Positions 35,645 through 42,704 of a stretch of 64,000 nucleotides of DNA are shown piece after piece. The position numbers were made by a program, and so were the translations under genes. A model generated the notes under the pieces. It had not been told where the DNA came from and did not search any database. It saw only the letters and a list, made by a program, of their open reading frames with translations. Position 1 is the stretch's first letter. Each line of letters opens with the position of its first letter. This DNA comes from Alphaproteobacteria bacterium (GTDB taxonomy: Bacteria > Pseudomonadota > Alphaproteobacteria > UBA9655), in the NCBI GenBank assembly GCA_013287665.1, contig JABDDK010000002.1, positions 30,677 through 94,676 of the forward strand, given 5' to 3'.

Positions 35645-37414
35645 CTACTTATCGTTTGGTCCTCGCACGGTTTGTGAGTACTTTAATATATTCTGAATCA
35701 CCGGATGGGTGCTGAATTCAAAATCAGGGTCAACAGAACTTAACGTTGCGATAACTGCCCCTGGACCTGAGGATACGCCTCCCGAACCAAGATGGGTCGT
35801 TATTGTCGCATGTTGAATCCTTTCGCCATTAGCTGTATATGCCGGACCTGCAGTTATAACACCGTCATAAGCCACAGCACGTCTTCCAGCACTTCGTTTA
35901 GCAATTCCCGCATCTTCGAGGGTTTTCATATCTTCTTGGGTTAATCTTTGCCCTAATGTGGGTCGACCCAATGCTTTTGATACAAATTGGGGAAGAACAT
36001 CATTGAACATTTGTAATTGTATCAAGTTATTTGTCTTAGCAAATGCTTGATCAGTCGTGGGGGCTTCTTCACCATACAAAGCTTTCGTCCCAGCTCCTGC
36101 GATGATAATCTTTCCGTCAAAGTATCTTGCTTGCCATGCAAGAACGACCCCGTCCTGATGGACTTCCATACAATGATTAAAGTTCTTGTAGCGCGCTATT
36201 TCTTCCTCAGATAGTGGAATGTTCAGCCGCAAGGCGACTCCTGCAAATCCTGTATAACTTGGCTCTTTTATGCCGAGTCGTGTCAATGTACCGACCGATT
36301 CACCTGGAGCAAAGACATATCTTGTTTTATCTATTGATTTATTTATTTGAACTTTTCCTGTCCTAAATCTTAATCCTCCAATAGTAGCTTGGTTCTCATA
36401 GGTCTCTAAACCAACTTCGACGACTTCTCTATCAAATTTCAGTCGAAAGCAATCTTTTACAACACCGGATTTATTTGTATATTGCCCCATAGACTTTCTC
36501 ATATATTCATAAAACTCTGGTAAGAATCTACTTGCATCAAGGCAACCACCCGGGCGCCAAATAGCTGCAGCATCATCCTGCCATCTTCCATCCGCAGTTG
36601 AACGACTTTTACAAAAATCTTCTAGGAAAGGATCTATGACTACAACTTCCTGCGGGGATAAGAATGCACAATTTTGGTAACCAATTCGCTCATTATCAAG
36701 TCTTATATTCCTTGCCTGGTTCGCAGCACCCGGGAATTTTTGGAGTAAATCGATTCGATAGCCATCATGTAGTACTCTTGTTGATTGCCTAGGTTCACGA
36801 CAGGGATTGAAGTTTGATCTTTCAAAAATACCTTTGAGCGTGTCATCAGCTTCATCATAAATAGCCTGCCATTGATCCATGCTAAATTTGCCGAGCTCAA
36901 GCATAGCATTCTCGTGCACATTTCGTCTGTTTTCATCCTGGCTATAGATTCCTGCATCTTCCATGAAGCGAGTCGTTGCAGCGCTCTGTACACCCGGGAC
37001 ATCATCGACGCGGATTCCACCGGGTTCACTGAATATGATTTTTGACTTATCAACAAGTGCTCTGCCAATGGGAATCACTGCCCCGGTTTCGAGTGCTGTA
37101 AGGCTTGGCAAGATTATGCAAGCTGTTGTTTCTTCTATCGTCTTGTTCTTTTCGTTAATTGTTACGCGAAGCTTCCTTCCTTTTTGTGTAGCCTCTTTAT
37201 GGGCATAATACGTCGTTAGAGCGCCAATGATGCCTCCTCCCGTAATGACGAGCTTCCCATCAGGCGGCGTTAAATCTGACTCACGAGGTTTAATAGGACG
37301 AGTTCCTTTAGTTTGGTCCATATCTTCATTCATTGCATTAAGGGAATAGGTATTCAAAACACAAAGTGATATTGTCAATAAAAGTTTCAAACGATTTTTC
37401 TTTAAAGTAATCAT
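35645..37414 (-). CDS. Exported FAD-dependent oxidoreductase (DAO-like)
   Basis: The 589-residue protein has a signal peptide (LKLLLTISLCVLNTYSLNAM) and soon after an FAD-binding Rossmann motif (LVITGGGIIGALTTYYAHK, GxGxxG). Near the C-terminus the GGVSSGPGAVIATLSS segment resembles the FAD-contacting end of D-amino acid oxidase/DadA-like enzymes. It would oxidise an amine or amino acid in the periplasm or outside. An FAD enzyme exported through Sec is unusual, since the cofactor would have to be loaded after export. It is controlled by copy 2 of the shared upstream element. Confidence 0.7.
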   Translation of the reverse strand: MITLKKNRLKLLLTISLCVLNTYSLNAMNEDMDQTKGTRPIKPRESDLTPPDGKLVITGGGIIGALTTYYAHKEATQKGRKLRVTINEKNKTIEETTACIILPSLTALETGAVIPIGRALVDKSKIIFSEPGGIRVDDVPGVQSAATTRFMEDAGIYSQDENRRNVHENAMLELGKFSMDQWQAIYDEADDTLKGIFERSNFNPCREPRQSTRVLHDGYRIDLLQKFPGAANQARNIRLDNERIGYQNCAFLSPQEVVVIDPFLEDFCKSRSTADGRWQDDAAAIWRPGGCLDASRFLPEFYEYMRKSMGQYTNKSGVVKDCFRLKFDREVVEVGLETYENQATIGGLRFRTGKVQINKSIDKTRYVFAPGESVGTLTRLGIKEPSYTGFAGVALRLNIPLSEEEIARYKNFNHCMEVHQDGVVLAWQARYFDGKIIIAGAGTKALYGEEAPTTDQAFAKTNNLIQLQMFNDVLPQFVSKALGRPTLGQRLTQEDMKTLEDAGIAKRSAGRRAVAYDGVITAGPAYTANGERIQHATITTHLGSGGVSSGPGAVIATLSSVDPDFEFSTHPVIQNILKYSQTVRGPNDK

Positions 37415-37439
37415 GTAATATATTCCTTTTAATAATAAA

Positions 37440-37543
37440 CAAATGATACCGGTGGGTATCGATTTGATCGTTATTAGAAAGGGGGTTTATTGCTACTCGG
37501 ATAATTCCCTAAATCGATGAACTAGGAACATTCCCTAGGTGGG
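37440..37543 (-). promoter_or_regulatory. Shared upstream regulatory element, copy 2
   Basis: This copy sits 26 nt before the FAD oxidoreductase start. It shares with 30473-30581 the exact 20-mer ACTCGGATAATTCCCTAAAT, the 16-mer AACATTCCCTAGGTGG (plus-strand forms) at the same 26-bp offset, and CAAATGATACC next to the gene. The dyad GATACC-GGTG-GGTATC is perfect here. An AAAGGAA ribosome site follows near the start codon. Confidence 0.6.
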
Positions 37544-37740
37544 TGACAGACAGAGTGAAACGGATTTGTATTTTCTCTACTCACATCGGTAACATAAAAG
37601 AACAACAGCTAAGTTATGTCGTCATTATGCTACCTTGAATCCGAGCATAAGGAACAATTTTCGTTCTTCATCAATCTACCTCATTATATCTCGTTATATG
37701 ATAACTAACTGATATGTAATGATTTATACAGCAAGACTAT

Positions 37741-37768
37741 TTGACAATATTTATAGAGAGCGTATCCT
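37741..37768 (+). promoter_or_regulatory. Consensus-like sigma70 promoter
   Basis: TTGACA (37741-37746) and TATCCT (37763-37768) are separated by 16 bp. It faces the small plus-strand frame at 37802, with an AAGGAA ribosome site in between. The surrounding 37544-37740 is AT-rich and shows nothing else. Confidence 0.55.
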
Positions 37769-37801
37769 GGTGGCAGATCTAACACCACAAGGAATACCTT
37801 C

Positions 37802-38002
37802 ATGAAAGACTCTTTATCAACCCAAGATCCAACGCTACTGGCGGATTTCTCTGCCTTTGAGAAGGAAACGATTAACCAGGCGTCTTCCAATGACCTCAAA
37901 GACGATATCCAGCGGTTTCTTAATAAACACCTTTCCCGCTTATTCACCTCATCCTCCTTAAGCCTTTCAATGAGATTGAGAACTTTCCCAGGATCTTGCT
38001 GA
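37802..38002 (+). CDS. Possible small hydrophilic protein
   Basis: The 66-residue frame begins MKDSLSTQDPTLLADFSAFEKE and is mainly helical and polar, ending in a Ser/Arg tail (LSMRLRTFPGSC). Its promoter (TTGACA-16-TATCCT) and AAGGAA site are better than for most genes nearby. A longer minus-strand frame (37705-38040) covers the same bases but has no start signals. Whether it is a complete gene or an N-terminal remnant is unclear. No family recognised. Confidence 0.4.
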   Translation: MKDSLSTQDPTLLADFSAFEKETINQASSNDLKDDIQRFLNKHLSRLFTSSSLSLSMRLRTFPGSC

Positions 38003-38090
38003 GCAAACCCACGAGCTTGGTTCTTCCACTCAAAACACATGATTTTGGGAGTCTTGTCCCATCCTTTTGATATAGATCATCAATAAGTTT

Positions 38091-38110
38091 GCCCCGGCCT
38101 ATGCCAGGGC
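38091..38110 (-). terminator. Hairpin at the 3' end of the BrnQ gene
   Basis: GCCCCGGC pairs with GCCAGGGC (one mismatch) across a 4-nt loop, 5 nt after the stop codon on the minus strand. The following bases are AAACTTATT, so the U tract is weak. Confidence 0.45.
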
Positions 38111-38115
38111 ACACT

Positions 38116-39258
38116 CTATGAAATCATCTTGATCACCATCACCGCTGAAATGCCGTAAAACATGGCCTGTTTAAGAAGCTGAAACTTTCTCGTAGCAATG
38201 CTCATAACCGTCAATGCAATGATCCCTGGATAGGATATTTCCAGCGCCGGAGCTAGAAATGCGGCTATACCTTTAAAGTCCAGTAGAGAAACAACAAATG
38301 AAACCCCCGTTGTTGCCAGCAAAATCAGAGGGAATTGTCTTTCCGATAGCTCTAAAGTGGAACAAACATAACGAGCATAGATATTGTTCAGAGCTACTGC
38401 CGTAGTTAGACATGACAACAACATGGCAATGCCTATAAACAAGGTCGCACTGTCCCCCATTATGTACTCAGCAATGGTTGGGAGCATCAATTCAGGTGCC
38501 ACATCATTGAGTAAATGAGAATAATGAGCGCCTAAAAAGACAAGGCCCAAATAAACCATGCCTAATATAGCTGCCCCAAAAATGCTGGGTTTAATGGCGT
38601 AACTCAACGCTTCACGTGTGCTCACCGTTGATGGAATAGTATGCTGAAGCTGAGCAAAAATTAAGGCCGCAAAGAAAAAAGCTGCGAATAAATCCATGGT
38701 TTGATATCCCGTGAGAAAGCCATGAATAAAGGCAACATGACCATCAGACTCAGTCACGGCCTCAGGTGCGTATATAAACCCCACCAAGATCAATGCCATT
38801 AATGCAGTCAAAAGCACGGGACTCATCCACTTGCCTAATATATCCACCATGAACTGGTCCTTCATGCATAGAAAGTACGTCACCAAGCTGAATAGGATGC
38901 TAAAGGCCACAAGGGATACCTCAGGATACATATAGCTCATCCCCCCATGGGCCACAGTTATACAGCGAGGTACAACTCCAAATGATCCCAGCAAAGAAAG
39001 AGTAAATAACGGAAGTGCTATTCTTGCAATGGCACCCGCTTCTGAGAAAAACGAGTCGTAACTTCCTTTATGTAGCTTGATCACGAAAAGGCCTAAGAAT
39101 GGCAGGAATATTCCGGTTATAAGGAGGCCAGCAAACCCCATAAACCAGTTGCTTCCAGCTGTGCTGCCAATTTGCAAGGGAAACACTAAATTCCCTGAGC
39201 CAAAGAACATGGCAAAAAGGGCAAAACCGTACGTAAATATAAATGTATGTCGTCGCAT
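38116..39258 (-). CDS. brnQ: Branched-chain amino acid permease (BrnQ/LIV-II family)
   Basis: The 380-residue membrane protein begins HTFIFTYGFALFAMFFGSGNLVFPLQIG, the LIVCS-family signature of BrnQ, and has about 11-12 hydrophobic helices with GAVPRC-like (VVPRCITVAHGG) and FLAPALEISYPGIIALT segments. BrnQ imports Leu, Ile and Val with Na+ or H+. The start at 39258 follows GGAG by 7 nt. It is on the island with a second transporter (SSS family), fitting a nutrient-scavenging cargo. A 46-residue membrane peptide is encoded just upstream on the same strand. Confidence 0.85.
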   Translation of the reverse strand: MRRHTFIFTYGFALFAMFFGSGNLVFPLQIGSTAGSNWFMGFAGLLITGIFLPFLGLFVIKLHKGSYDSFFSEAGAIARIALPLFTLSLLGSFGVVPRCITVAHGGMSYMYPEVSLVAFSILFSLVTYFLCMKDQFMVDILGKWMSPVLLTALMALILVGFIYAPEAVTESDGHVAFIHGFLTGYQTMDLFAAFFFAALIFAQLQHTIPSTVSTREALSYAIKPSIFGAAILGMVYLGLVFLGAHYSHLLNDVAPELMLPTIAEYIMGDSATLFIGIAMLLSCLTTAVALNNIYARYVCSTLELSERQFPLILLATTGVSFVVSLLDFKGIAAFLAPALEISYPGIIALTVMSIATRKFQLLKQAMFYGISAVMVIKMIS

Positions 39259-39314
39259 GAGTATCTCCACTCTGAGAGTTGAATTGATTGTATTAAATAT
39301 GTGTGAGGAGAGAG

Positions 39315-39455
39315 TTATATGGCCGCGGGGGCCACAATGACGACGACAGTGATGAGTGATGCGATTTGAACTAAGGTAACAACAGAGTATGCCCTTTTAG
39401 ATTGCTCTAAAAGAGAGGAAAGAAAATACTTATCTCTCGTCTCTGTCTGTTTCAT
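39315..39455 (-). CDS. 46-residue single-pass membrane peptide upstream of brnQ
   Basis: The frame reads MKQTETRDKYFLSSLLEQSK, then RAYSVVTLVQ and a hydrophobic helix IASLITVVVIVAPAAI to the stop. Its stop is 56 nt before the brnQ start, on the same strand. The charged N-terminus and single helix resemble small accessory peptides of transporters, for example the DUF997-type partner of PanF, although no homology is evident. There is only a weak purine-rich ribosome site (AAGAAGAAAC). The remainder of 39271-39655 shows no other frame. Confidence 0.45.
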   Translation of the reverse strand: MKQTETRDKYFLSSLLEQSKRAYSVVTLVQIASLITVVVIVAPAAI

Positions 39456-39655
39456 GTTTCTTCTTTAGCTTAATAAAATTAAACTTCTACCTTATTGATA
39501 AGGCTCGAGCAGAAGTTTGGCAAGGGAAAATGAAGTAAATGAAGAAAAAAATGACAAGAAATATCAGATATTTCTCCCACATGGATTCAAGAAAACCCAT
39601 GGAAAGAGATGGATTGAATGGATACGGGGAATTCCTTAGAGATGTTTCCTCAACT

Positions 39656-40402
39656 CTACCGTTTCACTCTTTTTTCAGCCAGTAAGTTCTGAAGATCAAT
39701 CCTTACATGGGGGTCATTTTCCAGAACTCTTTGAAGAAATATATCCTTTTCCTGCTCTCCTAAGTGAGTGAGATCAAATGGTTCTGGAGCAATGTCAGGA
39801 CTTGCAGCAATAGCCTGTTTAAGTCTATCAGGAGAAATTTCAAAAAACTCAACCAATGTCTGAAGAGCAGGGGTAAGGGATTTGAGATTAGGAGGAACGG
39901 GGAGAGTGTCTATATACGTTTCTTCCTCTATGCGATCTTGACCTGCAATTAACGCGAGATAGAGGGCTCGGGGATCTCCAAGAAGTAAATCTTGTCTCAG
40001 GGGGAGTAACGCATCGAGAAGGCTGACACAGTCCTCTTCCTCTATCCAACCTCCACCTTCCTCATCGTTAAGATTAAGCAATACAAGGCTTACGTCCTCA
40101 TAGGGCTCAATTTCAACAATATACTCATATTCATAAGGGCATAAACTCTGGGACTTTAGGAGCCGCGTCGGAAGGCGAAAGCCCAGTTTTTTGGTGCCGT
40201 AATTTGATATGTAAAGAAAAGCATCAAAATACTTTCTCAGCACTTCATCTGAATTTCCCCGAAAAGATCCATAATTATAGGTAGAAATAGCCCGATTGGA
40301 ACTCACCCGAGCTCGACTTGATAGTTTGCCAACCTCTTCCTCTTCTTGTGGTGAGAGAGGTCGGTCAACTGCCATAAATTCGTAATATTCAAATCCACTC
40401 AT
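39656..40402 (-). CDS. Conserved protein of unknown function
   Basis: The 248-residue acidic cytoplasmic protein opens with YYEFMAVDRPLSPQEEEEVGKLSSRARVSSNRA, then YNYGSFRGNSDEVLRKYFDAFLYISNYGTKKLGFRLP. This pattern is shared by a widespread uncharacterised bacterial family, often with EFxAxDRPL at the start and FDAFLYxxNxGTxxLxxRLP. It has no signal peptide or membrane helix. It lies between brnQ and another unknown gene, both on the island's minus strand. I know no experimentally defined role. Confidence 0.65.
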   Translation of the reverse strand: MSGFEYYEFMAVDRPLSPQEEEEVGKLSSRARVSSNRAISTYNYGSFRGNSDEVLRKYFDAFLYISNYGTKKLGFRLPTRLLKSQSLCPYEYEYIVEIEPYEDVSLVLLNLNDEEGGGWIEEEDCVSLLDALLPLRQDLLLGDPRALYLALIAGQDRIEEETYIDTLPVPPNLKSLTPALQTLVEFFEISPDRLKQAIAASPDIAPEPFDLTHLGEQEKDIFLQRVLENDPHVRIDLQNLLAEKRVKR

Positions 40403-40438
40403 TTTTTTCTAACCCCATTTATTTTTTAAGTCTCTTAT

Positions 40439-40972
40439 TTATCCAATTATTTGAACTTTTATGGCTTTAGCAATAGGATGTTTTTGCAACTGGATATTTC
40501 TTTCAAAATAGTCAAAGATTGCCTCACCCTCCTCAAGTAAAATTTTCCCTGCCATCGCCAAAGACAAAGCCTCTATTTTAGCAACGAAACTAAGGCCACT
40601 CTCATCTATACGATACCTACCAAAATCACATACTTGAAACTTATCACGGTATTTATCTTCAAGATATTCTTTAAGAGATCTAACATCATGAATCGCCATA
40701 AAACTCTCAGCAACTTCATCTGATATGCGAAACAACTTACTCATTTGAGCTTGCTCTTTAATAAAATTGACAAGAGGTTCACCGAGGTAGGATGGGCTTA
40801 GACCAAAAACGATATGATCCAGATTGTTTTCATCAATGGTATATAAGTTCATACCTATATTAAAGTTCTTTTCGATGACCTCAGACAAATCCTTTGGAGA
40901 GATCTGTGTTGTTTTAGGGTTAAGATTCGTTTCAATTGTAAGTACAAGTCCGATATCAATAAATTGTCCCAT
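40439..40972 (-). CDS. Protein of unknown function
   Basis: The 177-residue cytoplasmic protein begins MGQFIDIGLVLTI and ends with an AIKVQI strand. It has no signal peptide, membrane helix or recognisable motif. It lies 36 nt upstream of the 39656-40402 gene and 41 nt downstream of the DUF234-type ATPase gene, all on the minus strand, so these three may be cotranscribed. Confidence 0.55.
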   Translation of the reverse strand: MGQFIDIGLVLTIETNLNPKTTQISPKDLSEVIEKNFNIGMNLYTIDENNLDHIVFGLSPSYLGEPLVNFIKEQAQMSKLFRISDEVAESFMAIHDVRSLKEYLEDKYRDKFQVCDFGRYRIDESGLSFVAKIEALSLAMAGKILLEEGEAIFDYFERNIQLQKHPIAKAIKVQIIG

Positions 40973-41013
40973 CTTATGACTCCTTCAGTTAAATTGTATT
41001 TATACTCTTAGTC

Positions 41014-42480
41014 TCAAAGAAAAAGATCGTTCGCTGTTATTTCATTTGTTAATATGAGCTTACTATGCTCATTAACTTTAACACCATCGGGAGTAATAAA
41101 CGTTACAAATATAGATTTATTTGTTTTAGAATGCTGTTTATACATCTGAACTTTTCTAGAAATTTCCTCAGATACCCTTTTTGTAATCCCAAATTTTCCT
41201 TGGTAAAACTTGATCTCACAAAGATTTATAACGCCATCAGCGCGGTCAATAAGTAAATCTATTTGAACGCCAGATTCTTTATTGTTTGTTGGCATATATC
41301 GCCAGCTTCCGATTTCAGAAGCAATGACTTGAAGCCCCAAGGCTTGCTTAATTTGCTCAATATGTTTCAGACAAAGACTCTCAAAAGCATAACCAGACCA
41401 GCTTTTCCAGGACTGAGATTGACTTTTGCTTTCCCAATAGGCGGCATTTTTGAGAGATAGTTTAAGTCTTTTCGAAACGGGGGAAATCCACTTCAAATAA
41501 AAAAAGGCATATTCATCGATGATTTTAAAATAGGTTTCTTTGTTAAGATTACCATATGGCGTAAAGCTTGCTATAAATCCTGCTTCTTCAAGTTCATTCA
41601 ACCGTGTTTTAAATGTTCCTCCAGAGGTGGAAAATTTCGATTTTTGTAAAAGTTGATCTCGTGATAATCCTTGCCGTGAATGGGAGAGAATGTGAATCAA
41701 CTCATCATGAGCTTCAGATTCATCAAACAAGGATGCAAAAAGGTGAGAAAATTCATTAAAGAGCAAGCCATCCTTTTGGAAACAAAGTTGATTTATGTTT
41801 TGTGCTGCCGAAAACCCTGGTTGCACTTCATTGAGATAAAAAGGAATCCCACCCATAACCATATAAAGTTCAAGGATTTGTCGACGATCTAGTCTGACGC
41901 CACGATGGACGAGGTAATCTTCTGTTTCACGAAGCGTAAAGGGTCTTATGGGCATAACTGAAGTCAGGCGGTTGTGAAGACCTCCTTTTGCGTGAATGAA
42001 GTTATTTAACATCCAGGAGGCTGCCGATCCACAAACCACAAGTTTTAAATTGGATTTTGTTGACCAACGCGTCTTCCAATAATGATCTAAGGCCTGTATA
42101 AATCCGGACTTTTCTGTTGCAAACCAATGGACGGCGTCAAGAAAAAAAACAACTTTTTGAGAGGGAGAAATTTTATCTATGGCATTTGTCAGTAATTTAA
42201 AAGCATCCAGCCAATTTGAGGGGATTTGCAAAGGAACACCCCGTAAGAAAACCTCAGAAACCTTTTCTGTAAATAACTTAAGCTGGTTATGAAGTGAGCC
42301 ATCCTTGAGCCCTGTTGCCTCAAAATAGACGCAAGGTTGATTCTGGAAAAAGTTTCGGACAAGGTGGGTTTTACCAACACGCCTGCGACCATAAACCGCA
42401 AGGAAATCAGCAAATTCCCTGTCATAAACTTTTCTTAAAAGAGCTAGCTCGTCTTTCCGGCCAATAATAGATTCTGTCAT
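41014..42480 (-). CDS. Archaeal-type AAA ATPase with DUF234 C-terminal domain
   Basis: The 488-residue protein has the PF01637-type ATPase core (IIGRKDELALLRKVYD, Walker A GRRRVGKT at 31-38). It has a middle winged-helix region (LSRDQLLQKSKFSTSGGTFKTRLNELEEAGFIAS) and a nuclease-like DUF234 end (IDLLIDRADGVINLCEIKFYQGKFGI, with a PD-(D/E)xK-type ExK). The Walker B region reads VFFLDAVHWF; the usual catalytic Glu after Asp is Ala (residue 116). The family is found in many bacteria and archaea with unclear function. Palindromes occupy the region just upstream of the start, and no ribosome site is visible. Confidence 0.75.
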   Translation of the reverse strand: MTESIIGRKDELALLRKVYDREFADFLAVYGRRRVGKTHLVRNFFQNQPCVYFEATGLKDGSLHNQLKLFTEKVSEVFLRGVPLQIPSNWLDAFKLLTNAIDKISPSQKVVFFLDAVHWFATEKSGFIQALDHYWKTRWSTKSNLKLVVCGSAASWMLNNFIHAKGGLHNRLTSVMPIRPFTLRETEDYLVHRGVRLDRRQILELYMVMGGIPFYLNEVQPGFSAAQNINQLCFQKDGLLFNEFSHLFASLFDESEAHDELIHILSHSRQGLSRDQLLQKSKFSTSGGTFKTRLNELEEAGFIASFTPYGNLNKETYFKIIDEYAFFYLKWISPVSKRLKLSLKNAAYWESKSQSQSWKSWSGYAFESLCLKHIEQIKQALGLQVIASEIGSWRYMPTNNKESGVQIDLLIDRADGVINLCEIKFYQGKFGITKRVSEEISRKVQMYKQHSKTNKSIFVTFITPDGVKVNEHSKLILTNEITANDLFL

Positions 42481-42487
42481 AAATCAC

Positions 42488-42526
42488 GATTCCGCTGAGT
42501 TTAAAACTAACATAACCAGCGGAATC
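42488..42526. promoter_or_regulatory. Palindrome copy 1 upstream of the ATPase gene
   Basis: A 10-bp perfect inverted repeat (GATTCCGCTG/CAGCGGAATC) with a 19-bp centre ends 8 nt before the ATPase start codon. As RNA it would fold right up to the start region; as DNA it could be an operator. Confidence 0.55.
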
Positions 42527-42637
42527 TCACTTATAAAGGATTATTTTAATAGGGGTTGAACCTTGAATGTAAGAATAACTTATTGAATTAATTACATTTA
42601 GATCCGCTTTGAAAGAAATTAGACTCCATCAAGAATC

Positions 42638-42680
42638 GAGATTCCGCTGAGTATAGCGGATTTATACCCAGCGAAATCTC
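42638..42680. promoter_or_regulatory. Palindrome copy 2, same family
   Basis: An 18-bp inverted repeat with 2 mismatches (GAGATTCCGCTGAGTATA with TATACCCAGCGAAATCTC) around a 7-bp centre lies between the two genes. It shares ATTCCGCTGAGT with copy 1 in direct orientation, 152 bp away. Confidence 0.55.
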
Positions 42681-42704
42681 TGTTCTAGAGGTTATTTGTT
42701 CACT

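Noticed and set aside
37705..38040. 111-residue minus-strand frame
   Set aside because: No start signals; the plus-strand frame at 37802 has a promoter and ribosome site. It could still be a decayed gene.
39620..39650. GGGGAATTCCTTAG resembling the shared upstream element
   Set aside because: Only the AATTCC core matches, the second box and the dyad are missing, and it is at the 3' end of a gene.
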